Made by a program: the position numbers and the translations under genes | Source: Klebsiella pneumoniae | Lineage (GTDB): Bacteria; Pseudomonadota; Gammaproteobacteria; Pseudomonadales; Pseudohongiellaceae | DNA: 64,000 bases | Reading direction: 5' to 3' | NCBI GenBank assembly: GCA_945869725.1 | Contig: CAMBPO010000005.1 | Span: forward strand, 1-64,000 | Notes under the pieces: model-generated | The model's input: only the letters and a program-made list of their open reading frames with translations | Database searches by the model: none | What the model was told of the DNA's origin: nothing | In this document: positions 36,440 to 46,981 of the stretch, one piece after another | How positions within the stretch are numbered: position 1 is the first letter of the stretch | How the letters are laid out: each line of letters starts with the position of its first letter

Positions 36440-38548
36440 TCACTCCATGCTGGTGCGTTCTTCGTCAGTCACTTCTTTGATGCTCAATTTGATACGACCA
36501 CGTGCGTCCAGGTCCATGACCTTGACAACAACATCCTGGCCTTCCTGCAGATATTGGCTGATGTCCTCCACACGGTCAGAGGAGATCTGGGAAATGTGAA
36601 CCAGACCGTCCTTACCCGGCAGAATGGTGATAAAGGCTCCAAAGTCGACAATGCGAGCGACTTTGCCTTTGTATAACTGGCCGACTTCTGCTTCGGCTGT
36701 AATACGCTGGATCAGTTCAATTGCTTTGTCACGTGAGTCTTTATCTTCGCCGTATATGCGAATGTTGCCATCATCATCAATGTCAATGGACGCGCCGCTT
36801 TCTTCAGTAATAGAGCGTATTGTTGAACCGCCTTTACCAATGACTTCGCGGATTTTGTCAGGATCAACTTTCATGGTCGCCATGGACGGTGCATTTTCAT
36901 TGACTGTCGGTCGCGCCACAGCCAGCACTTTTTTCATTTCGCCAAGGATATGCAGACGAGCTTCAAGAGCCTGAACCAGCGCAGTCTCCATGATCTCTTC
37001 GTTGATACCCTGAATCTTGATGTCCATCTGCAGTGCGGTGACGCCTTTGGCGGTTCCCGCTACTTTGAAGTCCATGTCGCCGAGGTGGTCTTCGTCACCC
37101 AGAATATCAGTGATGACAGAGAAGCGGTCACCTTCCTTGATGAGGCCCATGGCAATACCCGCCACCGGTGCTGACAACGGAACCCCTGCATCCATCAGAG
37201 CCAGCGAGCTGCCGCATACCGATGCCATCGAGCTGGAGCCATTGGATTCAGTGATCTCGGACACAACACGAATGGCATATGGAAATGCGTCTTCGTTTGG
37301 CATCACTGCCTGTACACCACGCTTGGCCAGTTTACCGTGACCAATCTCGCGACGCTTGGGGCCGGACATAAAACCGGTTTCGCCCACTGAGAAGGGGGGG
37401 AAGTTGTAATGGAACATAAAGGCTTCTTTTTTCGAGCCTTCCAGTCCTTCAATCACCTGTGCATCACGAATCGCACCGAGTGTTGTAACAACCAACGCCT
37501 GAGTTTCGCCACGTGTGAACAAGGCTGAACCATGCGCTTTGGGTAATACACCAATTTCGATAGAAATAGGACGCACTGTGCGAGTGTCCCGACCGTCAAT
37601 CCGGGGTGCGCCGTCAATAATACGGTTACGCACCACCTTCTTCTCGATGGATGCAAACACATTTTTCACTTCATCAGCGCTGACACCGTGTTCAGCGTTG
37701 GCAAACTGAGCAACAGCCTGCTCAAGCAGAACGCTTAATGCATCATAACGCTGCATTTTATCTGACACTTGGTAGGCATTGCCGATACTGTCGGAGAAAG
37801 CCATTGCCAGACCGGCACGCAGCGTCTCATTAACAGGCTCGGGATGCCATTCCCAAACTGCTTTGCCGGCTTCAGCCTTGAGTTCGTTAATTGCTTTGAT
37901 CACTACCTGCATGGATTCATGTGCAAATAACACTGCACCCAGCATCTGATCTTCTGTCAGCTCTTTAGCTTCGGATTCAACCATCAGCACCGCTGAGTCA
38001 GTACCTGCAACCACCATGTCCAGCGCTGAACTGGCCAGCTCACTGACACGCGGGTTCAGCACATACCCATTTACCGCATCGTAACCAACACGAGCGGCAC
38101 CAATCGGGCTGGCAAACGGGATGCCGGAAATGGCCAGCGCAGCTGACGCACCAATCATGGACGCGATATCCGGATCTTCATCTTTGCTCGCAGAAATAAC
38201 AGTACAGACTACCTGCACTTCATTCTTGAACCCTTTTGGGAACAGCGGGCGCAGAGGGCGATCGATAAGACGGGAAACCAGAGTCTCCTTCTCAGTCGGA
38301 CGACCTTCTCGTTTGAAGAAACCACCGGGGATCTTGCCCGCGGCATAGGTTTTCTCTTGGTAGTTAACTGTCAACGGAAAAAAGTCTGCACCCGGGGCTG
38401 CAGACTTCTTGCCAACAACAGTTGCCAGCACTTGAGTACCACCCATGGTGATCACAATTGCGCCAGTCGCTTGTCGTGCAATTTTGCCGGTTTCCAGTAC
38501 TACCGTATCGGCACCGTACTGAAAGGTCTTTCTAACAATATTAAACAT
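36440..38548 (-). CDS. pnp: Polynucleotide phosphorylase
   Basis: PNPase is a trimeric 3'-5' exoribonuclease of the RNA degradosome that uses phosphate. The start is placed at 38548 ([12 protein letters not shown]), with AGGA upstream, rather than the ATG 36 nt earlier. Two RNase PH domains are visible ([29 protein letters not shown]). A KH domain ([18 protein letters not shown]) and an S1 domain ([21 protein letters not shown]) follow. The length of 702 residues is normal. It follows rpsO by about 100 bp, as in most gammaproteobacteria. Confidence 0.98.
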   Translation of the reverse strand: MFNIVRKTFQYGADTVVLETGKIARQATGAIVITMGGTQVLATVVGKKSAAPGADFFPLTVNYQEKTYAAGKIPGGFFKREGRPTEKETLVSRLIDRPLRPLFPKGFKNEVQVVCTVISASKDEDPDIASMIGASAALAISGIPFASPIGAARVGYDAVNGYVLNPRVSELASSALDMVVAGTDSAVLMVESEAKELTEDQMLGAVLFAHESMQVVIKAINELKAEAGKAVWEWHPEPVNETLRAGLAMAFSDSIGNAYQVSDKMQRYDALSVLLEQAVAQFANAEHGVSADEVKNVFASIEKKVVRNRIIDGAPRIDGRDTRTVRPISIEIGVLPKAHGSALFTRGETQALVVTTLGAIRDAQVIEGLEGSKKEAFMFHYNFPPFSVGETGFMSGPKRREIGHGKLAKRGVQAVMPNEDAFPYAIRVVSEITESNGSSSMASVCGSSLALMDAGVPLSAPVAGIAMGLIKEGDRFSVITDILGDEDHLGDMDFKVAGTAKGVTALQMDIKIQGINEEIMETALVQALEARLHILGEMKKVLAVARPTVNENAPSMATMKVDPDKIREVIGKGGSTIRSITEESGASIDIDDDGNIRIYGEDKDSRDKAIELIQRITAEAEVGQLYKGKVARIVDFGAFITILPGKDGLVHISQISSDRVEDISQYLQEGQDVVVKVMDLDARGRIKLSIKEVTDEERTSME

Positions 38549-38651
38549 ACATTCATCCTGTTTTTTATGAGACCCGGGCAGCATTGCAGCAACATCCCTT
38601 TTACCAAGAGTCTCTTCTCACTTTCTCATCGCCTTGAAATCGGTGTGCGTC

Positions 38652-38921
38652 TTAGCGACGCAGGCCCAGACGCTTGATCAGTTCAGCATAACGATCAGCA
38701 TCTTTGCGCTTCAGATAATCGAGCAGCTTGCGACGGCTGTTAACCATGCGGATCAAACCACGACGTGAGTGGTGATCGTGGGTGTGTTCACGAAAGTGAC
38801 CCTGCAGCAGATTAATGTTTTCGGTCAGCAGTGCAACCTGCACTTCTGGTGAGCCAGTATCGTTCTGGCCGCGGCCGTACGCTTCTACGATTGCTTGTTT
38901 CTGTTCGGTTGTTAACGCCAT
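38652..38921 (-). CDS. rpsO: 30S ribosomal protein S15
   Basis: This 89-residue protein has the S15 signature ([17 protein letters not shown] and [20 protein letters not shown]). It binds 16S rRNA in the platform of the small subunit. It lies between truB and pnp in the standard order. In E. coli S15 represses its own translation through a pseudoknot; the leader here was not analysed. Confidence 0.98.
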   Translation of the reverse strand: MALTTEQKQAIVEAYGRGQNDTGSPEVQVALLTENINLLQGHFREHTHDHHSRRGLIRMVNSRRKLLDYLKRKDADRYAELIKRLGLRR

Positions 38922-38997
38922 TTCTTAAAACTCCTGATTAATATGCATATAAAGTTGATAACGTCCTGTCACCCAGCGTAACCGTGCATATTGACAG

Positions 38998-39936
38998 TTA
39001 CCTGGCTTGCTCCCTCATCAACCGGCGCGGCGCCACACGACCATCGTCGAGCATGCTGCCAATGCCGATAAATTCTTCATTATCGTAAAGTCTGACCAAC
39101 TCACCTGCAGGTACCGGTTGCACCAGTACGGCCTGCCCTCGCCTGACACATAGCGCCTGATCTGAGCTCAGGCTGACGCAGGGCAAGTGGTCTATCGCCT
39201 GATCTGCCGGCCGTAACAAAATATCCAGTGCGTCCAGTCCACCTTCGGCAAAACTGGCTTGTAATGCAGCGGGTGTAATGCAGTCTTCGATCCGGAAAAC
39301 ACCGGCCTGTAAGCGCCGCAACTCACGCACATGGCCACCGCAGCCTAATGCCTCCCCCAGATCGTCGGCTATAGTACGCACATAGGTACCTTTGCTGCAA
39401 CGAATTTCCAGAGACAGCTCTGTGCCTTCTGGCGTGTTTTCAAAATCATGCAGTATCAGATCGCTGACGGTTACCTGCCTGAGTTTGCGTTCCACTTCCA
39501 GCCCTGCGCGAGCCAGTTTGTACAGCGGCTGACCCTTGTACTTCAGTGCAGAGTACATGGGCGGGCACTGAAGTATCACACCACGAAATTGTGACAGGGC
39601 GTCAAGCACGATGTTTCGTGTGATAGCGCCAGCGGACCGGACACTGATCACAGTCCCCTCGGCATCCGCGGTATCAGTTCGTTCACCCAGACGAATCCGG
39701 GTTAAATAACCTTTATCCGCTTCCAGCAAAAACTGCGACACCTTAGTCGCTTCGCCAAAACACAGAGGCAACACTCCAGTAGCAAGCGGATCCAATGCCC
39801 CGGTGTGACCAGCCTTTGCCACCTGAAACAGATGCTTGGCTTGTTGCAGGCATGCGTTTGAACTCATACCCTGCGGTTTATCCAATAACAGAATACCGTT
39901 GATCGGACGGCCCTTCTGTTTTCTGCCGGAACTCAA
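38998..39936 (-). CDS. truB: tRNA pseudouridine-55 synthase
   Basis: This enzyme of 312 residues makes pseudouridine 55 in the T loop of tRNA. The catalytic motif GHTGALDPLATGVLPLCFGEATK contains the nucleophilic Asp. CSKGTYVRTIADDLGEALG is also typical. A C-terminal PUA-like part is present. It starts 1 bp after rbfA ends, so the two are translated together. Confidence 0.98.
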   Translation of the reverse strand: MSSGRKQKGRPINGILLLDKPQGMSSNACLQQAKHLFQVAKAGHTGALDPLATGVLPLCFGEATKVSQFLLEADKGYLTRIRLGERTDTADAEGTVISVRSAGAITRNIVLDALSQFRGVILQCPPMYSALKYKGQPLYKLARAGLEVERKLRQVTVSDLILHDFENTPEGTELSLEIRCSKGTYVRTIADDLGEALGCGGHVRELRRLQAGVFRIEDCITPAALQASFAEGGLDALDILLRPADQAIDHLPCVSLSSDQALCVRRGQAVLVQPVPAGELVRLYDNEEFIGIGSMLDDGRVAPRRLMREQAR

Positions 39937-39937
39937 A

Positions 39938-40417
39938 CTATGCGTCCCCGTTCCGGCTCAGCTCCGGTTTCTTATCGGAGTCGGTCTCATCATGGTGTTC
40001 GTGAGTACTGTCTTCAGCAATCGCTTTGTCTATCAGCGATGACAGGTACCGACCTCGCGCAACACTGTCGTCATAATGAAACTGCAGTGCGGGAATCACC
40101 CGCAGGCTCATTTCCTTGCCAAGCAGACTGCGAAGATACCCTGCTGCCTTATTTAACGCTGCCAGACTGTCCTTGATTTCTTTCCGATCAAGCTCACCCA
40201 TGTCTTTTAAAGCCTGCCCGGCACCAAAATCATCGCCATGCCGCCCCATGATGGTGATGTGTACGTTGGCATGCGCAAAGTCGCGGCTCACGTCCACGCC
40301 AGTCACTGACACCATTCCCACTCGCGGATCGCGGATCTCGCGCCGGATCAGATCAGCAAGCAGTCGCTGTATCTGATCCGCCACACGCTGAACACGAGGT
40401 GACACTTTGTTACTCAT
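39938..40417 (-). CDS. rbfA: Ribosome-binding factor A
   Basis: This 159-residue KH-like protein matures the 30S subunit and supports growth at low temperature. The start PRVQRVADQIQRLLADLI, the central FAHANVHITIMG and the segment LRVIPALQFHYDDSVARG are clear. The tail of about 25 residues is charged (HEHHDETDSDKKPELSR) and longer than in E. coli. It sits between infB and truB, 24 bp after infB. Confidence 0.97.
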   Translation of the reverse strand: MSNKVSPRVQRVADQIQRLLADLIRREIRDPRVGMVSVTGVDVSRDFAHANVHITIMGRHGDDFGAGQALKDMGELDRKEIKDSLAALNKAAGYLRSLLGKEMSLRVIPALQFHYDDSVARGRYLSSLIDKAIAEDSTHEHHDETDSDKKPELSRNGDA

Positions 40418-40441
40418 AGTTTACGACTCATTGTTTACAGC

Positions 40442-43033
40442 TCATTGCAGCGTACGAGCCACCTGAATGGTCTGATAAACCTCGATTTTGTCGCCAACCT
40501 TCACATCATTATAGTTTTTCACGCCGATACCACACTCCATGCCATTGCGCACTTCGCTGGCATCGTCTTTAAAGCGGCGCAAAGATTCCAGTTCTCCCTG
40601 GAAGATCACCACGTGATCGCGAAGGACACGGATGGGTCTGCTGCGGTATACAGTGCCTTCAACAACCATGCAGCCTGCCACCTGGCCAAATTTCGGCGAG
40701 TTGAACACATCGCGCACCTCAGCGATACCGAGTATTTCCTCACGTATCTCAGGGGACAACATGCCACCAAGAATGGCTTTGACATCGTCAATCACATCAT
40801 AGATCACGTTGTAATAACGCAGGTTGACACCTTCGTTTTCAACCACTTCACGGGCGGTCTTGTCTGCTCGCACGTTAAAGCCAATCATCATGGCTTTGGA
40901 TGTTGCGGCCAGATGCGCATCAGTTTCGGATATACCACCCACCCCTGCTGCAACCACATTCACTTCCACCTCATCGGTACCCAGTTTATGCAGCGAGCCG
41001 ACAATAGCTTCCATGGAACCACGCACATCAGCTTTGATGATGACGTTGAGAATACCTTTGCCCGCTTTGCCGATACCGGCAAACATAGCTTCAATTTTGT
41101 TGCCCTGCTGCATGGCAGCGGCTTTATCTTTAATACGCTCACGACGGAAATCAGCCACTTCGCGCGCCTGTTTCTCATCAGCAACCACAACAAATTCATC
41201 TCCTGCCTCCGGGACGCCGGTGAAACCCAGCACTTCCACCGGAATAGATGGACCAGCAGATTTGACTGATCGGCCAGCCTCGTCGATGAGCGCCCTTACC
41301 CGGCCATACTCATAGCCCGCCAGCACGTAATCGCCAACATTCAGAGTACCGTTCTGAACCAGGACTGATGCCACTGGACCACGCCCTTTGTCCAGACGCG
41401 ACTCGATTACAACGCCTTTGCCAGGCGCATCGCTGAACGCTTTTAATTCCAACATTTCGGACTGCAGCAAAATCGCTTCAAGCAACTCATCAATGCCGGT
41501 GCCGGCGTGAGCAGATACCTGCACAAACTGGGTATCTCCCCCCCACGCTTCAGAAATCACATTGCGCTGAGCAAGTTCATTCATGACCCGATCAAGATCG
41601 ATGTTGGGCTTGTCGCATTTGGTGATCGCGACGACCATTGGAACGCCTGCTGCGCGCGCATGATTGATGGCTTCTTCAGTCTGTGGTTTAACACCGTCAT
41701 CCGCCGCAACCACCAGAATAATAACATCCGTCGCCTTTGCGCCGCGTGAACGCATAGCGCTGAACGCCGCGTGACCCGGGGTGTCCAGGAAACACACCAT
41801 TCCGTGATCAGTTTCAACGTGATACGCGCCAATGTGCTGAGTAATGCCGCCGGCTTCGCCCGCAGCCACAGAGGCTTTACGGATGTAGTCCAGCAGGGAG
41901 GTTTTACCATGGTCTACGTGACCCATGACGGTAACTACCGGCGCACGACTGACTGCTTCTTTACCACCAGCGTAGGCGATTGACTCGTATAGGGTATCTT
42001 CAATCGCATCGGCTGATACGAATTTGGCTTTGTTGCCAAACTCTTCTATCAGCAAGGTAGCTATGTCTTGATCAAGCGCCTGATTGATGGTGGCCATCAC
42101 ACCCATTTTGAACAAAGCTTTTATCAACTCTGCAGACTTGACCGACATTTTGGCGGCGAGATCACCAACGGCATTAGCCTCACCAATAACAATTTCACGC
42201 ACTATAAACTCAGTTGGTTTTTCGAAGCCATGCTGTTTCAGGCGCGCCTTTTTGCGAGGACCGCCGCGTCGACCGCGCCCACCCTCATCGAACTCACCGT
42301 CTTCAAGCACAAATTCGTCTATACGCGGTTTTACGGCCTTCTTGGGAACAGCCGCCTTTTTCCTGAAATTGGATTTTTTATCCTCGTCCTTTTCGTCGCC
42401 TTCTTCTTTGCGAACAGGCTTGGCAGTGACTTTTGGTCTAACCGTCTGAGAAAGTGAGGGCTTTTCTCTGGCCAGCGCTGCGGTTTGGGCTAACAGTGCT
42501 TGAGCAGATTCAGACGTCCCCGGAGCTTCAGTTTTGACTGGCTCTGGTGATAACGGCGGGGAGACAAAAGGAGCTGAATCAAAAGGGCCGCCGGCGTCAA
42601 TTACGCCTGAATCTTCAGTGGGTTGCGGACCTGCCTCTCCATTAGTAATCTCTGTAGCCTGCTCGAGCAATTCCTCCTCAATACCGGAAGCTTCGCCACC
42701 GGCTGCCTGCTCCGGTGTTAACTCACTGCGTTTGACGTACGTGCGTTTCTTGCGCACTTCAACACTGACCGTCTTGCCGCGACCCTGACCGGAGGAGGTC
42801 TTTAAGGTTTCAACCGTCTTGCGTTTCAGGGTGATTTTTTTAGGGGCAGCATCGACAGCCTCCGTCGCACCATGGCTGCGACGCAAAAACTGCAACAAGG
42901 TATTCTTGTCGTCATTTGAAATCGGATCTTCTGCACGCGTATGCGGCAAACCCGCCTCTTTTATCTGAGCCAGTAGCCGTTCCGCGGTAACGCCAATTGC
43001 TTTGGCGAACTCACCGACTGTTACATCTGCCAT
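40442..43033 (-). CDS. infB: Translation initiation factor IF-2
   Basis: This 863-residue GTPase brings initiator tRNA to the small subunit. The N-terminal IF2_N domain ([19 protein letters not shown]) is followed by a long charged linker and a second IF2_N-like domain (about 280-330). The GTPase core shows [26 protein letters not shown] and TKCD motifs. Domains II-IV follow and end with [17 protein letters not shown] length slightly below E. coli IF-2 is normal. It is cotranscribed with nusA (72 bp upstream). Confidence 0.98.
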   Translation of the reverse strand: MADVTVGEFAKAIGVTAERLLAQIKEAGLPHTRAEDPISNDDKNTLLQFLRRSHGATEAVDAAPKKITLKRKTVETLKTSSGQGRGKTVSVEVRKKRTYVKRSELTPEQAAGGEASGIEEELLEQATEITNGEAGPQPTEDSGVIDAGGPFDSAPFVSPPLSPEPVKTEAPGTSESAQALLAQTAALAREKPSLSQTVRPKVTAKPVRKEEGDEKDEDKKSNFRKKAAVPKKAVKPRIDEFVLEDGEFDEGGRGRRGGPRKKARLKQHGFEKPTEFIVREIVIGEANAVGDLAAKMSVKSAELIKALFKMGVMATINQALDQDIATLLIEEFGNKAKFVSADAIEDTLYESIAYAGGKEAVSRAPVVTVMGHVDHGKTSLLDYIRKASVAAGEAGGITQHIGAYHVETDHGMVCFLDTPGHAAFSAMRSRGAKATDVIILVVAADDGVKPQTEEAINHARAAGVPMVVAITKCDKPNIDLDRVMNELAQRNVISEAWGGDTQFVQVSAHAGTGIDELLEAILLQSEMLELKAFSDAPGKGVVIESRLDKGRGPVASVLVQNGTLNVGDYVLAGYEYGRVRALIDEAGRSVKSAGPSIPVEVLGFTGVPEAGDEFVVVADEKQAREVADFRRERIKDKAAAMQQGNKIEAMFAGIGKAGKGILNVIIKADVRGSMEAIVGSLHKLGTDEVEVNVVAAGVGGISETDAHLAATSKAMMIGFNVRADKTAREVVENEGVNLRYYNVIYDVIDDVKAILGGMLSPEIREEILGIAEVRDVFNSPKFGQVAGCMVVEGTVYRSRPIRVLRDHVVIFQGELESLRRFKDDASEVRNGMECGIGVKNYNDVKVGDKIEVYQTIQVARTLQ

Positions 43034-43105
43034 TTAACTACTCCTGTCTTCTCTTGCTGCCTGATCCGGTTAGCTGTCACCCGGCCCATCTGTTTAATCC
43101 GGGTA

Positions 43106-44593
43106 TTACGCAAACCAGGGCGCTCGAGCCGTCATAATCAATTTGCCGGCGCGCTCTTCGCTCATGCCGTCAATATCCATCAAATCATCAATTGACTGTT
43201 CTGCCAGGTCTTCCATGTTGAGGATTCCTTTACCTGCCAGAGACATCGCTAGCGTGTCATCCATACCTTCCATATTCAGAAGGTCAGCTTCCAGCTGTGC
43301 ACCTGACAAACCTTCTTCTGAGGCAATTGCTTGAGTGAGCAAGGCGTCTCGTGCACGATCGCGCAGTTCTTTGGCGATATCTTCATCAAAGCCATCAATA
43401 CTGAGCAACTCATCTATCGGAACATATGCGACTTCTTCTAGCGAGGTAAATCCTTCACTGACGAGCAACTCGGCAACATCCTCATCAATATCCAGCTTGT
43501 CCATAAATACTGAAATGAATCCGCTGGACTCCTGCTGCTGTTTGCTGAGGGCATCCTCTACGCTCATTACATTTATCGCCCAACCTGTCAGCTCAGCCGA
43601 CAGACGCACGTTCTGACCACTGCGACCAATCGCCTGTGCCAGATTATCCTCTTCGACGGCAACATCCATGGTGTGGCTGTCTTCGTCCACCACAATAGAG
43701 GCTACTTCAGCCGGAGCCATGGCGTTTATCACCAATTGTGCTGGGTTATCATTCCAAAGAATAATGTCAATGCGCTCATTAGCCAGCTCATTTGAAACTA
43801 CTTGTACGCGTGAGCCGCGCATACCAACACATGCACCTACCGGATCAATACGTCCGTCATTGGTACTGACTACAATTTTTGCTCTTGAGCCCGGATCACG
43901 CGCCGCTGCACGAATCTCGATGATACCGTCTGCGATCTCCGGCACTTCAATCTTGAACAATTCAATCAGCATGCCCGAGGCTGTTCGGCTCAGGAACAAC
44001 TGAGGACCGCGTGCTTCCTGACGCACATCCAGCAGCAAGGCGCGGATACGATCGCCGGTACGGAACATTTCCCGGGGGATCATCTGGTCTCTGGGCAGCA
44101 TCGCTTCAGCATTGCCGCCAAGATCCACAAGAATGCTCTCGCGGGTAACTTTTTTAACTGTGCCGGAGACCAATTTGCCCATTTTGACGCGATATTCGGC
44201 AACCACCAGGTCTCGCTCAGCCTCACGCACTTTTTGCACAATGACCTGCTTTGCTGTTTGCGCAGCAATACGGCCAAACTCAGTGTTTTCGATTTTTTCT
44301 TCCCACACTTCACCAATGGTGATATCCGGGTTTTTCGCCTGAGCCTGATCCAGTGTCAGTTGGTGAGCAGGATCATCAAAATTTTCATCAGCAACGACCT
44401 CCCAGCGACGGAAGGTTTCGTACTGCCCTGACTTGCGATTCACAACAACGCGGCAATTGACCTCTTCGTCGTCGAACAATTTTTTGGTTGCTGTCGCCAG
44501 AGCCGACTCAATGGCTTCAAATATTACTTCGCGCGCTACCCCCTTTTCATTGGAGACCGCGTCTGCAACCATCAGAATTTCTTTACTCATCAT
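43106..44593 (-). CDS. nusA: Transcription termination/antitermination factor NusA
   Basis: This 495-residue RNA polymerase-binding factor has an N-terminal polymerase-binding domain, an S1 domain ([19 protein letters not shown]), two KH domains ([33 protein letters not shown]) and two acidic C-terminal repeats (about 360-490). All are in the E. coli order. The two terminators upstream of rimP suggest autoregulation by NusA-dependent termination, as known for the E. coli operon. Confidence 0.98.
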   Translation of the reverse strand: MMSKEILMVADAVSNEKGVAREVIFEAIESALATATKKLFDDEEVNCRVVVNRKSGQYETFRRWEVVADENFDDPAHQLTLDQAQAKNPDITIGEVWEEKIENTEFGRIAAQTAKQVIVQKVREAERDLVVAEYRVKMGKLVSGTVKKVTRESILVDLGGNAEAMLPRDQMIPREMFRTGDRIRALLLDVRQEARGPQLFLSRTASGMLIELFKIEVPEIADGIIEIRAAARDPGSRAKIVVSTNDGRIDPVGACVGMRGSRVQVVSNELANERIDIILWNDNPAQLVINAMAPAEVASIVVDEDSHTMDVAVEEDNLAQAIGRSGQNVRLSAELTGWAINVMSVEDALSKQQQESSGFISVFMDKLDIDEDVAELLVSEGFTSLEEVAYVPIDELLSIDGFDEDIAKELRDRARDALLTQAIASEEGLSGAQLEADLLNMEGMDDTLAMSLAGKGILNMEDLAEQSIDDLMDIDGMSEERAGKLIMTARAPWFA

Positions 44594-44652
44594 AATAATG
44601 TCACCTTACACACGGGTTCATTGTTCCATCAGAACACTGCCGTATAACTTTC

Positions 44653-45111
44653 TCAGGCCGCGATGTTCGCCTTGTCTACCTGCTGGTAGGGAATGTCATA
44701 CACAATGCCGTCCACGGTGATAGAAAGCACACCACTTTCAGCTTTTTCCAACTTACCTTTAAATTTGCGACGCCCATCAAGGGGTGTGCGCAATCTGAGG
44801 TTAACTACCTCACCCAAAAAACGACCAAACTGTTCGAAATCAAACAAAGGTCTGTCAAAACCTGGAGAGGACACCTCAAGCGTATATTCACCCGCAATAG
44901 GATCTTCAACATCCAAGATCGCACTTGCCTGCCGACTGACTTTCTCACAGTCCTCAATCGATATGCCATCCGGGCCATCAATATAGATGCGAAGCAATGA
45001 AGAATGGCCTCGCACGAGGTGCTCTATGCCCCAGAGCTCCAGGCCCAGCGCAGCGACAGCAGGGCGGAAAAGCTCTGAGATGTTATCTATTGTTGCAACC
45101 ACGTTAACCAC
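44653..45111 (-). CDS. rimP: Ribosome maturation factor RimP
   Basis: This 152-residue protein is needed for 30S maturation. LELWGIEHLVRGHSSLLRIYIDGPDGISIEDCEKVSRQ holds the N-terminal domain pattern, and EVSSPGFDRPL the hallmark motif. It is first in the rimP-nusA-infB-rbfA-truB series and lies 35 bp after the nearer of the two terminators that follow tRNA-fMet. Confidence 0.97.
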   Translation of the reverse strand: MVNVVATIDNISELFRPAVAALGLELWGIEHLVRGHSSLLRIYIDGPDGISIEDCEKVSRQASAILDVEDPIAGEYTLEVSSPGFDRPLFDFEQFGRFLGEVVNLRLRTPLDGRRKFKGKLEKAESGVLSITVDGIVYDIPYQQVDKANIAA

Positions 45112-45145
45112 TTTCCTGAACTATGCGGATTTTTAAAACACAAAT

Positions 45146-45167
45146 AAAAAGTGGGCCCTAGGCCCAC
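45146..45167 (-). terminator. Intrinsic terminator 1 upstream of rimP
   Basis: GTGGGCC (45151-45157) pairs with GGCCCAC (45161-45167), leaving a 3-nt loop. Read on the minus strand it is followed by TTTTTATTTG. It lies 35 bp before the rimP start and after a second terminator, so transcripts from the tRNA region must pass both to reach rimP-nusA-infB. Confidence 0.9.
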
Positions 45168-45302
45168 CGCTTAAACAAACTGCTTGTCTCGTCGCAAACT
45201 CCCTAAGGAAAACTTGCGGCGGCGGCGCCTTGTCCTTGAATAAATCAAATCCGACGAACTTTCCCGACCCTGCCGAGAGATCTTGCGTGCAAGCATCAGC
45301 CG

Positions 45303-45330
45303 TAATAAAAAGCCCCATCTAGGGGCTTTT
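45303..45330 (-). terminator. Intrinsic terminator 2, just after tRNA-fMet
   Basis: AAAAGCCCC (45308-45316) pairs with GGGGCTTTT (45322-45330) across a 5-nt loop. On the minus strand TTTTTATTA follows. It lies 35 bp downstream of the tRNA-fMet 3' end and would end the tRNA transcript. The stem could also work from the other side. Confidence 0.9.
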
Positions 45331-45364
45331 GAGCGGTACCCGGATAAACTCCCGACCGCAGGTT

Positions 45365-45441
<77 letters not shown>

Positions 45442-45598
45442 ATAAAGCTTGAAATCTGTATAATACGCCACTTCTGGCGCCATCAGCTTCTGGCAAAGCT
45501 TCTGTTTAAGGGCGGATATCTTAGCCCTGCCCCTGCAGTGCGTCAAGATATTAATTAACTTGATTTCCCCGGCATGAGTACTATCACTGCGCTCTAAT

Positions 45599-45685
45599 TG
45601 GTGCCGAAGGCGAGACTTGAACTCGCACGACCAATGGCCACTACCCCCTCAAGATAGCGTGTCTACCAATTCCACCACTTCGGCA
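45599..45685 (-). tRNA. tRNA-Leu (anticodon GAG)
   Basis: An 87-nt class II tRNA starts TGCCGAAGTGGTGGAATTGG and ends with encoded CCA. The anticodon stem CTATC/GGTAG encloses loop TTGAGGG, giving GAG, which reads CUC and CUU. It lies 7 bp downstream of secG, the usual secG-tRNA-Leu arrangement. Confidence 0.96.
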
Positions 45686-45692
45686 AATACCA

Positions 45693-46091
45693 TTACGGGA
45701 CTATAGGAGCCCCACTTACTGGCGACTCGACAACAGGAACTGCAGGCACATCAGAAGTTGTCGGGGTGACGTCAAGCTGCGGAATGTCCGACTGCTCGAT
45801 CTCTCTCAGAACTTCCGGACTCACCAACGGATCGCCGCTGTCCAGACCACCACCCAGGCTGTACTGCTTGGCATAAATAGCCAGCGTCAGACTGGTAACG
45901 AAAAATATTACCGCCGCAATTGTAGTGGAGCGGGTCAGAAAATTGCCACTGCCAGAACTGCCAAAGACCGTCTGGGATGCGCCACTGCCAAAGGCCGCGC
46001 CGGCATCTGCGCCCTTGCCTTGCTGAAGCAACACCAACGCAATAATTGAGATGGCGGCAATCACGTGCACAACAACGATCAGCGTTTCCAT
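45693..46091 (-). CDS. secG: Protein translocase subunit SecG
   Basis: This 132-residue protein has two membrane helices (METLIVVVHVIAAISIIALVLLQQ and about 50-75) joined by the conserved loop GADAGAAFGSGASQTVFGS. SecG assists SecYEG-driven export. The proline- and valine-rich tail of about 45 residues is variable in the family. It starts 3 bp after tpiA ends and precedes tRNA-Leu. Confidence 0.96.
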   Translation of the reverse strand: METLIVVVHVIAAISIIALVLLQQGKGADAGAAFGSGASQTVFGSSGSGNFLTRSTTIAAVIFFVTSLTLAIYAKQYSLGGGLDSGDPLVSPEVLREIEQSDIPQLDVTPTTSDVPAVPVVESPVSGAPIVP

Positions 46092-46094
46092 ATT

Positions 46095-46850
46095 TTAACT
46101 CACACTTTGACATATACGGACAAATTGATCGGCATTCAACGATGCACCACCTATAAGACCGCCATCGATATCGGGTTGCGCAAATAATTCCGGCGCATTC
46201 TCCGGGCTCACGCTACCACCATAAATAACCTGCAATGATTGCGCAGTTTCCTCGTCCTGCAGCGCTATCAACCTGCGTATCGCTGCGTGCATATCTTGAG
46301 CCTGCTGCACACTGGCGGAACGGCCGGTTCCGATAGCCCATACTGGCTCGTATGCAACAACCGCTCTGTTGAATCCGGAAACCCCGCATCTATCTGCAAT
46401 CGCTGCCAGCTGACGGCTTACAACCTGTTCAGCCATACCCTGATCGCGTTCGTCCAGAGTCTCACCTACACACAACACGGGAATCAAACCCACCCTCTGA
46501 GCGGCTTCAAACTTTGCGGCTACAACCTGATCGCTTTCCGCCATCAATGTACGACGCTCGGAGTGGCCAACAATGACATACCGAACACGAAAGTCTGCCA
46601 GCATACTGCCTGATACTTCGCCCGTGTAGGCTCCACATTCATGCGTAGAGATATCCTGGGCGCCTAGCACTACCTCTACACCGCTTATCAGAGCATCAAC
46701 CATCTGCAGGTAGGGAAAAGGCGGACAAACAACGATGTCGACACCATTCACGCCACCTGACAATGCAGGCATTAACCCGGAGACCAATTCTTTTACAAAG
46801 ACGCGGTTCCCATGCATTTTCCAGTTTGCGGCAACCAGCGCTCGACGCAT
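46095..46850 (-). CDS. tpiA: Triosephosphate isomerase
   Basis: This 251-residue glycolytic enzyme interconverts dihydroxyacetone phosphate and glyceraldehyde 3-phosphate. NWKMHGN holds the catalytic Lys, HSERR the catalytic His, and AYEPVWAIGTG the catalytic Glu and loop 6. The ATG at 46850 is used; a GTG at 46856 is possible and shares the GGGTG ribosome site. It precedes secG by 3 bp. Confidence 0.98.
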   Translation of the reverse strand: MRRALVAANWKMHGNRVFVKELVSGLMPALSGGVNGVDIVVCPPFPYLQMVDALISGVEVVLGAQDISTHECGAYTGEVSGSMLADFRVRYVIVGHSERRTLMAESDQVVAAKFEAAQRVGLIPVLCVGETLDERDQGMAEQVVSRQLAAIADRCGVSGFNRAVVAYEPVWAIGTGRSASVQQAQDMHAAIRRLIALQDEETAQSLQVIYGGSVSPENAPELFAQPDIDGGLIGGASLNADQFVRICQSVS

Positions 46851-46981
46851 AATCACACCCTATTGTCCTGATGCGCAGACCGAGCTTCCACGGGGGCGCA
46901 ACTATAACCACTTTGATCCGGCCTTGCAAGACAGAGCAAGCTTCGGGATCGCCGCAAAACAGCACTTTTTTGCGAACACTT

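Noticed and set aside
40445..41269. 274-codon open frame on the plus strand
   Set aside because: It is antisense to the conserved C-terminal half of infB.
45133..45318. 61-codon open frame between the two rimP-upstream terminators
   Set aside because: Its ends lie inside both terminator hairpins and no ribosome site or family pattern supports translation; the region is better explained as untranslated RNA.
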